Part shown: in pieces, positions 12,801 to 24,597 of the stretch | Layout of the letters: each line of letters starts with the position of its first letter | Position numbering within the stretch: position 1 is the first letter of the stretch | Source: Pseudisothecium myosuroides | Lineage: Eukaryota > Streptophyta > Bryopsida > Hypnales > Lembophyllaceae | DNA: 64,000 nucleotides | NCBI GenBank assembly: GCA_951799445.1 | Contig: OX637293.1 | Coordinates: forward strand, 12,896,001-12,960,000 | Direction: 5' to 3' | Notes under the pieces: model-generated | What the model was told of the DNA's origin: nothing | Databases searched by the model: none | What the model saw: only the letters and a program-made list of their open reading frames with translations | Program-made: the position numbers and the translations under genes

Positions 12801-13427
12801 CGTCTCCGAATTAAATTCAGAAGTTCATATCATTAAATCAACAAGTATGACAACTAGACTTTCATGATCGTGAGGACTGAGGAGGGTTTTAATTAATCTT
12901 TAGAAAAAAGAAACTTCGACTGATTGACACATCATGTAAACATAATATATTACACCCTCCGAAGTGTGCAAAACGGAGAGGACTTTGTTGCTTCTTCTAG
13001 TAGCGTTAGTACGTAGGTAATAGGCATTGAATGGTGGGCACTGGATCTTCTAAAATGTTTCAGCTATTGTAAAGAAGCAACACCAGCTAATGAACCCAAT
13101 GAGGTCTGAACCCGAAGTGCACACAGCCTAAAATGTTGCAACACAATACTTCGAGGCCTTGATCACTCAACAGCACCTCTGAAGTGGCTCACCACCTCCC
13201 ACTGGATTAGGTGAAATAGGCAAAGTTCACAGTTTCATACTAGTCTTCATTTGCTTTCCAAGGGTATCAACTACAAGGAGCATACCGGGTGTGCCCGCAG
13301 GGCGTCTCTTGCGCTTCTTAGCCCCGGTGCTTGCTGTAGCCGGAGTCAGAAACCCCGAGGCCACAGCAGGGATGCCTAGGTGCTGCAGAGCGCCATGGCC
13401 ACCCCCAAATGAAGGTAAGTCGCTCAT
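9394..13427 (-). CDS. IDD gene 1: SGR5/IDD14-16/LPA1-type zinc-finger transcription factor
   Basis: Predicted nuclear DNA-binding regulator of the plant INDETERMINATE DOMAIN family. Proposed coding exons (minus strand): 13427-13286, 12553-12426, 12317-12046, 11407-10491 and 9848-9394, all with GT/AG borders and matching phases, giving about 637 residues. Start: ATG at 13427, in the same CC-ATG-AGC context as the paralogue. A basic KKRKRRP nuclear-localisation-like run and RRPAGTP precede four fingers: C69/C72/H85/H89, C110/C115/H133/H138, C146/C149/H162/C166 and C173/C175/H188/C192. The motifs ESDRYVCEICNQGF and KVPWKLLKK are typical of the IDD14-16 clade, whose members act in shoot gravitropism and organ angle. 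A serine-rich middle carries SLQLSIGS (residues ~336-343, EAR-like). The last exon encodes a coiled coil (residues ~542-606, with AETELAKAQRLREHAQAEL) and a CHSC motif (C620, C623). An exon-5 acceptor at 9839 fits equally well and would remove three residues. Without splicing of intron 4, translation stops at 10465 (494 residues). The finger exons are very secure; the exon 4-5 junction is inferred. Confidence 0.9.
10395..10478. mobile_element. MITE-A-like remnant in intron 4 of IDD gene 1
   Basis: Contains CCGCCATTTTAAC and, after a short AACATGCCCA duplication, AAATCGGAATTAGCGGAATG. These resemble the two MITE-A ends in abutted, inverted order. The stop codon that ends the unspliced exon 4 reading frame (10465-10467) lies inside this remnant. 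Confidence 0.4.
11498..11660. mobile_element. MITE-A copy A3 inside intron 3 of IDD gene 1
   Basis: Inverted ends CGTCAATTTCGATAACATTG and CCGCCAATTTAACGACATTG enclose AACTAGGACAAGTGCAGATA, the internal signature of the family. It lies wholly within intron 3 (11408-12045), so it is presumably removed by splicing. The paralogue's intron 3 holds only a weak partial match. Confidence 0.75.
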
Positions 13428-13644
13428 GGAACCCTCCTCGCTTAGCTTGCCGGTGATCACTTCCACTCTAGTTTGCTTTGCTACAAGGTTTTGCTTGCAG
13501 GCAGGCTAGGGTCTCTACGCCTTGCTGCTCAAGTACTGCTCAAGCCGATGATTTCTAGATCTCTGTCAACACAGGGCAGCACAGAACTCGAATGCTGTGC
13601 AAAGGAATACGCTTTCGTTGTCGAAGGGCAATCATCTTCCTCCC

Positions 13645-13715
13645 CCTTCCTTCCACTCCACTTATCTATAGACCCTCTCTCACGGCCGACGGCTTCGCCC
13701 TTGCAACGTCGAACA
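13645..13715 (-). promoter_or_regulatory. Predicted core promoter of IDD gene 1
   Basis: A block conserved with the upstream region of IDD gene 2 although the rest of the flanks has diverged. On the minus strand it contains the TATA-like CTATAGATAAG, followed downstream by GTGAGAGAGGGTC and CGAAG-type blocks. The TATA-like site lies about 235 bp upstream of the ATG. A second shared block, CTCGAATGCTGTGC on the plus strand at 13588-13601, falls in the predicted 5' UTR. The promoter role is inferred from conservation and position. Confidence 0.55.
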
Positions 13716-14540
13716 TCTACGCGCAGAAATAATCACTCACTTAGCCGCGACCCTATTTTGTGCCACAGTTCAGAAACCACCCTAAGCCCCTAAGTCCCTA
13801 ACTACTGTACTTGTGTCAATATGTATCAGCAGTGTTCATTTCAAGTCTCCAAATCTAATTTAAAGATACATAGCGGCTTCAAAGTGGCACAAATGGTGTT
13901 TCTTACCTTACACACTTGATCAAAGCATCTGAGGGTCGATACTTTACTTAGTGCGAGAAATGAATTTGAGTGTCGACAGTATACTACGGGACTTCGACCG
14001 TTAGAGGTGTATATTTGTACGTCGAGGTCGTACGTACTACAAGGCATGATTCATCAGCTAGCTACATAGCTTTTGAATGCCTTTGTTGATGAAACCAAGT
14101 TCCAGCCACAGGGACTGGATGTAAAAGCTTGCCGATTTCACAGCTAAGTCCCACACTCGGTATGATTCAAGATCATGCGCAATTCATATATGTGCACTTC
14201 ATACGCGGGCTGTTAAACTAATAATCCTCTTTCATGAAGATCGATCAGGACAAAGAGCAGGCTTGAGTGCACCCCGGAGTGCACCTTTGTGAAAGCCGGA
14301 CACAAAATCTTCATGTATTCTTACGCGGCCCTGTCAATAATTCTTCGTGGATGAGAATATATTCATTCGATAATTCTTTCTTGAGTTCAAAGTTAAGTTC
14401 TTTCTTGACATAAAATAAATAAAGTACTACAGATTCATCTACTCTTAATTTGTAGAACGAGTTCGGAACCATGGACAAGTCTGGGGCCACAATTATTGCT
14501 ACAGGCATGTGATCAAATAACTATGTGCCTAATAACCGAT

Positions 14541-14665
14541 ATTTCGTTAAAATGGCGGTATTCCACAAAATGGGCACTTTCACGTTTAGACAGTGCGATC
14601 TGAAATCTATAGAAATGAATGGAAAAATGGAGTATGGAATACCTCCATTATTAACAAAACTTTCC
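14541..14665. mobile_element. MITE-A copy A4 (AT-rich form)
   Basis: Ends ATTTCGTTAAAATGGCGGTA and ATACCTCCATTATTAACAAA in inverted arrangement. The interior retains the CACTTTCA and GATCTGAAATCTATA family words. About 125 bp, so slightly shortened. Confidence 0.7.
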
Positions 14666-15329
14666 ATATTTGGTCTAATCATATTACAAAAACTACTATT
14701 AAAGGAATGTATAATAAAGTGAGATGCAATGTAAGCTCATGTTTGGGATTATAATGAAACTAATTTGGCGCACAATTGAATCCAATCACACCCAATCGAT
14801 TGATACTTTAGAATCTCAGATGTATGGGTAATTGCACACTACGGTACACAAAGTTTCATCATGCACTTGAGATGTATAGCATGCTGGATTTGCATTAGTT
14901 TTGTATGAAAATTGTACTATTTGCACTAAAAATTGTACTAGCATATTCGGTTCTTTTTTCTACATATAATTCATGACTTTCATCCAAAAATTCAAGACAA
15001 GGATACCTTCACAATGTGTATGCAATTTATATATATATATATATGTGGATGATTTTTTTAACCTTTGAAATCTAATATAAGATTGTGACCTTCAAAGTTG
15101 AATATAAAAATTCCAAAAAATCCTTAAATAGTATGAATTTAAAAATTACATTTATTTTAGTTGTAAAAATTATATTTAAAAAAATCAAAATTATCATTAA
15201 CAATAGTTTTCAATGAGATCTTTAAATTTAGTGTGCAAGATGCCATGATGCAACGTGATGAAGCACTCTTTTGATATAAATTTTACAATTTGAGGAATTC
15301 GAGCACTTGAAGACTTTTTTAAATTTTGG

Positions 15330-15490
15330 GGATAGTAGTCATGTAACTTAGGTGACCTTATTCCTCCAAAAACTGACAAAAATATTCAATGTACATTTTA
15401 AATTTTTTTACGGTAGTATCGTAGTAGTCAAGTGGCTTAGGTGACCTTATTCTTCCAAAAATTGACAAAAACATTCAATGTACATTTGTC
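15330..15490. repeat. Two-unit imperfect tandem duplication
   Basis: The segment containing CTTAGGTGACCTTATTC and TTCAATGTACATTT occurs at about 15331-15397 and again at about 15421-15487 with a few substitutions. It is not a recognised family. Confidence 0.7.
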
Positions 15491-15547
15491 ATGAAATTTT
15501 TTCAAGTTTCTCAAAACATTACATTTTAGTGCTTTTATTGCATTAAT

Positions 15548-15700
15548 GGGCAATTTCATTAAAATGGCGACCAATATTATTTTAAAATGGCATGAAAACA
15601 ATTCTAAATGACCATTCTAAATCTATACCTGTCCTAGATGGTGAAAATGGCACACTGACAAAGTGGCACTTGGAATACCGCCATTTTAATAAAATTGCCC
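15548..15700. mobile_element. MITE-A copy A5
   Basis: Very clear inverted ends: GGGCAATTTCATTAAAATGG at the left and CCATTTTAATAAAATTGCCC at the right. The internal ATCTATACCTGTCCTAGATG matches the family core. This copy suggests that the true terminal repeat may begin with GGGCAATTT. Confidence 0.8.
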
Positions 15701-15850
15701 ATATTATGAAAAAACAACAACTTGTGTACCAAAGTACCATAGTGTGCAAACACACTTATACCAATCCTAATGCAGAGCTCATGGCACGTGATGACGAGAA
15801 CGTCACATTTTTAATAGGTGCTCCCAAATATGAATGATCATCATCTGTTT

Positions 15851-15960
15851 CATGAAATTGGCGGCACTCAGACGACTTTGGCACTTCACGAAGCGAGGCT
15901 TGAAACGTAAATCTACATCAGTCCTAGTTTTCAGATCTTTGTGCAGATGTATGTTACGTG
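15851..15960. mobile_element. MITE-A partial copy
   Basis: TTCATGAAATTGGCGGCAC, then GCACTTCACGAAGCGAGG, CATCAGTCCTAGTTTT and TTTGTGCAGATGTATGTTA resemble copy A2 in order. The right terminus is not clear. Confidence 0.5.
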
Positions 15961-17784
15961 ATTACGTAAAGACTCAAGTTTGCGACTCTTGTTCAGGTAA
16001 TTGAGTGGTGAGCTAGAGCGAGCTGTGGTTTTGCACGTGGCAAAGGAGGCCCGGTGAACGGTCAACTGCATTTGTCAACAGTAGAACCCATGATTGCTTG
16101 ATCAGTTGATCACACTTGAGAACCGGAGCAGTGGTCCAGCTGCTACTCCTGAACAATCAGTCGCTACTAGTAGGTTGCTACTTGCTACGACTGAAATATG
16201 ATATTATATTATTTAACAAGTTATCTTCATGTTAGTTAACTTGACAAAAAAATTGACATTCAAGCTTGGGGACATTGAGTTCCATCTGAAAAAGTAAAAA
16301 ACGAGAGGCATATATAGACCTGAGGTTCCGGATGGCGATCGAGCGCCAGGAAAAGCGTCAAATCTCTTGAAATTTAACCATTATTCCAAGTTTCTAACTA
16401 ATATGACGATAGCCAGAATGCCGGATGCAATTCGATCAGTATTACAATTTTAAATGTGTAGAGATTGTATACATTAAGCTGTACATGCAAATAATGCAAT
16501 TGATCTTAAATCATGCTGAATATCGATCGTAAATCCGAGAAAGTACCGAGAAATTTAATATTTAGTCTTCCGTTGGCCGAGTACCTGTGTGTGTATATGT
16601 ATAATTATATATGTATATATTTCTGTGAGGTAATAGTCTCAGATGATGATTTTTCTTCTCTACAAGAAACAGTCGGACGGCAACCTGAAAACTATTAATC
16701 TGAATTGCTATTTGTGCGTTTACATGAAACCCGTGTCTAGTTACAGACGTTGATGTCGACAGCTTGTTTATTGACAGCAAATTCCAGGTGATTTCTAGAA
16801 GATCAACGGTGTAAAGTACAGTGTGAATGATATATTGCTCAGCTCAGAAATATAATATATATAATAGTATTACAATATTGTAACTTGCTCATTTGTTTTT
16901 AGCTTTTACTGCCATTCCGAAATTATATTGCGAAGGAGAGGATTAATATACAGTGACTTTGCAGCCAGGTGACAATGTAAAGCTGAGCACTACTTGTCTG
17001 TCAAATGGACATCATTATAGATGCCAGGGTAACTCTTCCACAGACTCAATGACGAAGCTCGTACGTTCGCACAAGCGGGTGATCGAGTACTGGTGACGAA
17101 TTGTTTGCAACTGAAGTACGTGACTTAGAAATATACATACATATATAATTATACTGATCGAGTACACCTACATGGTTGTCAATCGCTATCAATAAGCTAT
17201 AATAGCTTCAAGCTGCAGAGGCACCTGTACATAATTCCTAAATTATAGAGCTTTACAGTTTACGCCACTTCCATGACAAGATCAATATATATATATTATG
17301 TTGGTGATGTTCTGTAAGTAGTACGTGCCTGTTGGGCTGCTCAGCCGTTGGGGTCACATACAGAGAAAGAGGGAGATGATTATGATTCAAGTTCCAAGTA
17401 CGTTTACATATACGGCTCCGTATTTGACACTGATGTTCAACCAGGATTACAGGCCGTACGTTCAGTAAAACAGGTGTGTAAACGTAGTTTACTCCGGCAT
17501 ATGAGGATCCGGACAGGAGCAAGTTCTGATCCTTTAGGTAGTCTGTTCGTTACCTCCACTAATCTAGCTATGGTTACTTCAAGTGTAAGTGCTCTAATTT
17601 CTTATGAATTTCATTAGTAACCTAGCTTGACCGTCCACATTCTGACATTTCAATCACCCAGGTTGATTCTGTTTACCAAGGGATCATGTCACCACGTAAA
17701 GACACCTGGACAGTCATGCGAGCTCTACTTAACTGAGACTCGATCACTTCTCAAGCTAATGGACGATCATGACATTAGAATGTC

Positions 17785-17956
17785 CATTTCCTTAAATATG
17801 TTGGCGATATTCGACAAGCCCAAATTTGTGACATATATCTTCACAAAAAGCTCTAATTTCAGGCCACAAACTACGACAGGTACAGATTTTGGTATCAGGT
17901 CACGCGTCCTGAACCGTGCTAAAGTAATGGAATATCGCCAATTTAACGAATTGACG
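17785..17956. mobile_element. MITE-A copy A6 (GC-rich form)
   Basis: Left TTGGCGATATTCGACAAG, internal TTGTGACATATATCTTCAC and CAGGTCACGCGTCCTGAAC (an imperfect dyad), right GGAATATCGCCAATTTAACG. Length about 170 bp, and very similar to A7, A8 and A11. Confidence 0.85.
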
Positions 17957-19830
17957 TTGCAGTTAAAATGCCGCCGTTGACGTCGTTTCTGAATGCACAC
18001 AGCTCTAAAACATGAAGACTGGTATGAATCTGATCGAGACTATGAGGTTCCTCTCTGAGGTATAGTAAGTGCCAAGTTCTTGAAAATAATTTCATTTGCC
18101 ACGCAAACGAATATACATGTCTCACATGCAGGGACGTCATATTGAATTCCCAGTGTGCAATATTTTTCACCCAGGTAGATGATCCCACAATTGGTGAGGG
18201 ACCATCTTCCCCGGGTCCGTGGGTGAACATTTTGCACACTGGGGATTACATATGACTCGGTCCCTGTGCGTCCTTATTGAACTGATCTGAACGATTTAGA
18301 GACACGATTATTCTCCTTTCTAAAACCCCATTCGCAGTTGTTTAGGTAAAGTGTTGACTGTCAAGACTAGGTTAGAGCCAGGCAGTACTCCAGTCAGAAT
18401 TACAGGACTCCCGGATATATGTGCTTTGAAAATTTATAAAAATAAATAGTTTCGGTATAAATTCAAATCTGAAGGGGAACCTCAAGAGTCAGGAACTCAG
18501 GATACCACATTTTTGTAATTTAGAAATTGGTGTAAATCGCACCTAGGGCCGAAACCAGAGACATTGGTGCTCGTACGTGGCGGACGATATCAGATGGAAT
18601 GGCACTATGGACCGGTTCTGGTACTCTCTCACTGACTAAATGTCGTCAGTGGAGACAGAAATTACTGGATTACGAGCTAGCTAGTACGTTCTCAGAGTTG
18701 GTCTTAGCATTCCCCTGGCTGCACATAACGTTGTGAGATAGACCGGGGCTGACAATATTGCTGCCTCACGCTACTTCATTGGGACTTTAAAGCCCTTCGG
18801 ACAAATCAATGTATCGTGCTTCATATTCTTATTGATCCATTCCAGTCACGTATTTAAGATCGACCAGGCGCGCTGGGGTCAATTAATTATAACGTGCACA
18901 CGGACGATGCATGACCTCGCTCACTGACGTGACCCTCATTTGACGATTAGACCTTCAGATGCAGAGGTTCGCACTATATAACCTTTTACTTACTGATGAT
19001 TCTTACAATTGACCCAAGTTTACAGTGGATCCAGCTAGCACAGTCAAAGATCGATCCAGAAATTGGTAACAGCTATGCTGATAACTACTTGATAGATTTT
19101 TTCCTTGTTTCATTTAACGACCTGCTAGTATGTATTTCCGCTACTTACTAATATATATTACATGTTCCTTTAGTAACTTGGCGACGTTGGTGTTCAGATT
19201 TTCCCAACCCGCCTGTGAGTTTGTGACTCCAGCAATTGTAAAGGTGCCAATTTGTGTGTCGATGCAAAATTATTCAGGCAAAAATTAGCGGCCTCATCTA
19301 TTACCTTATCCTGTACCGAGTGTTTGATTTCGGCAACTACGTTAGGTCGATTTTTGTTGTACAAATTGGTACAATTCAAAGCGCCAAAATGAATTGTAAC
19401 ACTCAACCACTGAAAGCTCTGAAAACTAGGACTGCAGGACTGCACTAGACCTAAGTGCCAATGTAACAAAACTGACCCTCTACAGTCTGTAATTTCTGGT
19501 TTTCGTTAACAGATGCTTAACTGTATAATAGCTAAGATTTCATGAATTATGACAGCTAGATTACTAAACGGACGACAGTTTTCTCTCATAAGTACATTGA
19601 TTTCTATCTCTAACATTCAGAGAACCGCCTTCCCGTACCTCGAGTTTGGGGATCGCAGGGCACTAACTGAGGATTTACCAACTCGATTCCCAGCTCTGAT
19701 CTGCAACGTAAACTCGCGTGCGTTGCTTTAAGTTCCTGCATCCTGCAACCTGCTTGACTGCTTCAACAGTACTCTGCTGGGCAGTTTCAGCTGTGAATTG
19801 GCATGCAATGATACACATCAAGCCGATTAC

Positions 19831-19993
19831 ATCAACTTCCTTGAATTGGCGATATTCCACAAGCCAAAAATTGTGACACATATCTTCAGAAAGGTCTAAT
19901 TTCAGACCAGAAACTAGGACAGTTACAGATTTTAGTTACAGGCCGAGCAACCTGAACCGCTCCAAATGGAATATCGCCAATTTAACGAAATTC
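19831..19993. mobile_element. MITE-A copy A7 (GC-rich form)
   Basis: Left TTGAATTGGCGATATTCCAC and right GGAATATCGCCAATTTAACG are inverted repeats. The interior carries TTGTGACACATATCTTCA and AACTAGGACAGTTACAGATT. Confidence 0.85.
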
Positions 19994-20159
19994 AAGCTGT
20001 CATAGTCATATTCATTACAATGATAAAATTACAAAAAATCAATAGATACATTTTCAGTCGCTCTTCTGGATCCTCAGATCTACATATGCCCTATTTTTTA
20101 GCACTCTAAAAGATGCCATTTTAACAAGTATGATCATCATATTCTTAAAAAGAAGTTGG

Positions 20160-20285
20160 AGGACTAATCGTCGAATTTGTTAAAATGATGACATTGCCTG
20201 GTCCTAGAACTTTGAGCTCTAGAATTTTATGTCACAATTTTGGCACTCTGAAACATGCTAACTTAGTGAATTTGATCCTTGTAGC
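20160..20285. mobile_element. MITE-A diverged copy
   Basis: Begins CGTCGAATTTGTTAAAATGA and runs through GTCCTAGAACTTTGAG and GGCACTCTGAAACATGC to a poor right end near TTAGTGAATTTGATCC. It is assigned from word order only. Confidence 0.45.
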
Positions 20286-20589
20286 AGCATTTAGGTAGCC
20301 AAAAATTTCATAATGACCAAGTATAGATGGTAAGACAAGTGCGTATGCCGCATGGTCATGTTCGCTAAATCGCATTTTTGTTTCAGAGCACCAAAATTGC
20401 TCAGAGCTCCAAAAACAGGGATTCTTTCCACCTTACAATTTGAGGTTTCAGTGAGGCGAACGTTAAGGAAATCCGCCATATTAAAGTAAAATGTTGACGA
20501 ATGATCCTGGTTATCAGTCTTGCTTCTCCAATCAAAGGAGTTGATGCTAGCTGTCAACGTTTCGAATAGAGTGATCAGAACCCAGAGAC

Positions 20590-20758
20590 GTCAATTTCGT
20601 TAAATTGGCGATATTCCACAAGCCAAAAAATTGTGACACATATCTTCACAAGGGTCTAATTTCAGGACACAAACTAGGATAGGTACAGATTTTGGTTTCA
20701 GGCCGCATGGCGTAACCGCGCCAAAGTCATGGTATATCGCCAATTTGAAGAAATTGAG
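20590..20758. mobile_element. MITE-A copy A8 (best-preserved GC-rich form)
   Basis: Left CGTCAATTTCGTTAAATTGG and right CGCCAATTTGAAGAAATTGA are inverted ends. The interior includes TTGTGACACATATCTTCAC, AAACTAGGATAGGTACAGAT and the imperfect dyad TTCAGGCCGCATGGCGTAA. Confidence 0.85.
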
Positions 20759-21326
20759 GTTCCGAGCAGATCTCTTCCAAAGTTCAAGTTTTGTGAACAG
20801 AATAAGACCTGAAAAAAGTACCATAAACATGCTAATACGTTCATCGGTCGGTCTTTAAACCTAAGCATAGAAGAACAGTTCAATATAGGTTATTGACACA
20901 CACTCGGCACACTCATCCAACGACGCACAATCTGCAACGGCGGATGTAATTTAACTGAACTGGTTAAAATTTGTTCCCATTGTGAATAAAATGTAGTTCA
21001 CAAGCCTGGTTACTCAATCCCATTCCGATCGAAGTTATTATCATGTTCAAAAGATCGAAAGTTCAAAACTCATTTTGAGAAATCCCTATATTAACTTTGC
21101 CTGAGCATCGCTGACCGAATGTGTATATGTACAGTCCTAACTAGTCCTTCAGCCGCGAGTGGCAACGAGGGATTTCAAGTACGAAGTTCGTCAAAACATG
21201 TCCTACCTCGTGTACGTCTCTGACTCACGGTCCTCGTGATCGACGTCGACCTCTCAGTACACGAGACGTCGAATGCAATTCCCCTCCACAGACGTCAAGC
21301 AGTACTACGACAGTTTCAATCTCCGA

Positions 21327-24318
21327 TCATCGACTCCCACAACCCTGCATTGCCCCAGGTCGCCAAGCTTGCGCCAGAAAATCTCGCAGCGAAGCTGCCT
21401 GCTGGTCTGGAGTAGCATTCCCAGTTGGTCCAGCTTCCAAAGTTTGCCTGCGAGCTTCACGTTCTGGATTCCATAGAGCTAGATCATGTCCAGCTATTGC
21501 TGTTGCTGAAGAATTAGAGGATTGAGAGCTCGACAACTTGTAGTCTTGTAGCGGAATATTACGAAATCCGCCAGCCGGAGCAGGAGCCAAAGCTAACGAC
21601 TCTCTAGAATTCCCAAAACTGGGCTTCGTATCGGCGTATGGTGATGGACAACAGGAGGCCGACATCTCAGCGCTGGAAGGTCCGATGGAGAGCCGCAAAC
21701 ACGGCATGTCGACTGATGTAGCATGATCAACTGATACGGATCCCGATCCCGATCCCGTCCTGCCGATGGAGAGGCTCAACGACGGCGTGTTGAGATCTTC
21801 GGGAAGGGGTGACGTGAAGGAAACCGCTGAAACTGCGGAACTAAAGGAGCCGTGATCACTGATGAGGCCCGGAAACTTTGAGTTTGTGGGTCGAGCTTGT
21901 GGCTTGGACGGTGGCAGACGCGCCAGTTGGTTGCCCCGAAGCTCGATGAGCCAGGCAGGGAGAGCAGCATTGTAAGCGGGCTGTTGTGATTCTAACAATC
22001 TCCGGGAGTGCCCGTCGACGTCGGCAGGGGGGTGTAAAGATTGGGAGTCGGCGGATCTCGCGCCGGCGGTGTCTGAGATTCCGGAGTGTGCGAGCGACAT
22101 GGCTTGCGTGGTGTCGCTGGATTGACTACGACTGTCGTAAGAGAGTCTGTCGGTGACGTCTTGGTGAAATATTGGTGGCTTCCTTTCAGTTACGGTAGGG
22201 GACTGTTTGTGTTTCGCGTCTCCACAGCTGTCTTGGTGCTCGATGAAGCTCTCAACCCTGCGATATGTGTGTCATCACAATATGTTAGTTGAAATTACGC
22301 AAAAGTTTACAAGTACTCTACAGAAGACTACGTTCAAAATCAGAAAACAAGAGGAAACTTAACACACTCAAACCCCAAATTCGTTGCAGTGGTGTGTTTC
22401 AGTGAAATTAGTTTGCGCAGTTTCAGACTTCCAGTAGCCCGGCCGTGGAATACTCAAATCTATAGATTGGTCACAGTTTAGGCTCTCTGAAACACCCCAT
22501 ATTATATGAACATGACCATCTCACCGACTCACCCGAAGAAATCAAATGAACACGAGTGGGGACTTCAATCTTTGGTCTTGTCAGTGCAAGCAAGACAGTG
22601 AGATACATACATGCGAGTGTTCACGAAGACAGACATCTTGCAAGTACTCCAGAAGGAAGACAATAAAATGCACCGTTGAACTGAATTGGAGACATACCGA
22701 GAGAAGACGCGACCGCAGTCGCAGCAGTGGCCTCGGGTGCCACATGTCTTCAAGTGCGCTTTGTAATCCGACTGGACTGCATATCGCTTGGAGCATTTCA
22801 CACATTTCCACTGCTTCTCCGTGCAATGCTTCCTCCGGTAGTGCTTCTTGATACCCACAAGGTCGCCGAGAGCATGCCTTGGATCGTGATGAAGACACGA
22901 CCTCTCAGGACAGATGTACACGCGCTTGTTCATTCCTAGAGTGTTGGGCTTTTTCAATAGCTTCCATGGAACCTACAACCATGCATGAAGCTCAGAAACC
23001 AATGGAAACACTGGCGATCGAGCGAGCGAGTGCGCATGCATTTCTGTTTTCATACACGTTTGGTGGATATATGAGATGATTTACGTACCTTGTGGCGACG
23101 CCTGTGCATCTGCAAGTTTTGGTCGCGTTGAAACCCCTGGTTGCAAATTTCACACACGTATCTATCGGATTCCATCAGCGTTTTGGGCGAGAGAGCCACC
23201 ACTTCCGCATCTGGATCTGCGTCCAAAATGAAAACAAGGTCACAAGTCAAACACCCTATGCTCATATTGTGGTTGCTGAGGACTGTAACTCTTAACAGTT
23301 GGTTAGTCTTTGAATATGTTACAATATAAGGCACATAAGCTTTAAGATATGTATTGTGATGCACGCGAATACACTCAAAATTAAGATTAGAAGTGCAATT
23401 GTGAAGGAAATTTGAGCTGCTAATCACTCTTGAGTCACCAATCTATTCCTCTATGCCAATGACTTCAACTCGCACTGAATGTAGGCTAACAGGGAGATGA
23501 GGATCTAGATGTTTCGTCTCACCAGGTCATTGCATATATGCAACGACGACTGTACTATCCGTTTCAGCCTTAAATAAAACAGTTTGTAAAGATGCCTGAG
23601 CGTCTGTCTGCACCACTGTGAAAAATACTTGTGTATTTTCAGCACCGGACAGGATTTTGAATCACTGTGCTTTCAGCATGTGTGACACAATACTGACTCC
23701 CCGGAGAGCAGTCCAACAGAGTTCTAAAACTGGCAAACACCCTGAGACGAGAGGTGAACACTTACTAGCTTCACAAGAACGAACGAACTAGACAACTAGT
23801 CGTAGGCTTAACTGATAGAGGTCACGATGAAGGGTCGAACTTCTACAACTTGAACGTACTCAAACCCCGTACTACTTATCAAGAACTCCGAAGTCCCTCA
23901 ACAGAAGACTTGGGCTCACTGGCTCAAAATATATATAATATCCAAGCCAATATACGAATTGAAACAGACCGGGATTGATGAGGTGATCGCACAAGCTTTC
24001 ATCGTTGCAGTGGTCTATCTCTCACAGCACAAGGCAGTAGAACGGACTCTACGGTTCCAAACAGCAGCTTAATTACCCAGAGACTTCGAACACTACTCTT
24101 TCCAACGTCAAGCTAGCTGCGCTTGAGTTAATTTCAATCTTTGGAATTGCTCCCCAGAGATCATGGAGCATACCAGGCGTTCCCGCAGGCCGTCGCTTGC
24201 GTTTGTTGGTGGCCTCGGGGGTTGCTGCAGCAGGAGCCAGAAACTCCGAGACCACATCAGGTAAGCCTAGGTGGTGCCGAACGCCATGGCCACCCCCAGC
24301 TGAAGGTAAGCCGCTCAT
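21327..24318 (-). CDS. IDD gene 2: SGR5-clade zinc-finger transcription factor lacking the coiled-coil tail
   Basis: Tandem paralogue of IDD gene 1 in the same orientation. Coding exons (minus strand): 24318-24174, 23216-23089, 22972-22698 and 22257-21327, with GT/AG borders and intron phases identical to gene 1, giving 492 residues. The first two internal junctions (TP|DPDAEVV and HRRRHK|VPWKLL) and FSR|VESF are the family's standard ones. The start ATG at 24318 opens MSGLPSAGGGHG, parallel to MSDLPSFGGGHG in gene 1. Fingers: C70/C73/H86/H90, C112/C117/H135/H140, C148/C151/H164/C168 and C175/C177/H190/C194. A nuclear-localisation-like NKRKRRP precedes them. The serine-rich C-terminal part has two EAR-like segments, SLSLSIGR and CLRLSIGP. 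It also shares the TQAMS and PAWLI blocks with gene 1. It ends with EREARRQTLEAG and LRDFLAQAW, then a stop at 21327. No coiled-coil/CxxC exon was found downstream. It probably acts as a nuclear regulator, possibly with altered dimerisation. Confidence 0.92.
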
Positions 24319-24597
24319 GGAAGCCCCACTAGCTCCCCCTCCAACGATGATAACCTCCACAACCACTTCCTAGAATATGATCTCCGCACACTACTCTCAA
24401 GCCTTTGATGGTTTGTTGCTCCTTGCTGCAACTCACTGTCCTGGAGAACTTGACGATTCCTCGCTCTCCAACACCGGCCAACACCAGGCCAGGCCCCCAC
24501 CTCGAATGCTGTGCCTGCGAATACTTACTAGCTTTCTAACTAGCTACCCTTTTTGTTGCACCAGGGCATCTGGCTTGTGCTTCAAAGCCCGGTCCTC

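Larger units (their letters stand above)
13716..21326. other. Intergenic region between the two IDD genes
   Basis: About 7.6 kb without a recognised gene. It holds several MITE-A copies (listed separately), a (TA)n run at about 15028-15044 and scattered AT-rich low-complexity sequence. GC content is higher than at the window edges except around 14.7-15.8 kb. I searched the minus strand here for a coiled-coil exon belonging to gene 2 and saw none. Confidence 0.55.

Noticed and set aside
13428..13466. Upstream GTG-initiated extension of IDD gene 1 (and the similar one at 24319-24366 for gene 2)
   Set aside because: Plant nuclear genes start at ATG. The next ATG in each gene sits in a conserved context and opens the alignable MS-LPS-GGGHG sequence.
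15028..15044. (TA)n microsatellite as a regulatory site
   Set aside because: A short simple repeat in AT-rich DNA far from either IDD promoter, with nothing to support a function.
22546..22851. Plus-strand frames of 101 and 70 codons across 22.5-22.9 kb
   Set aside because: Shadows of the zinc-finger exon of IDD gene 2 on the opposite strand.
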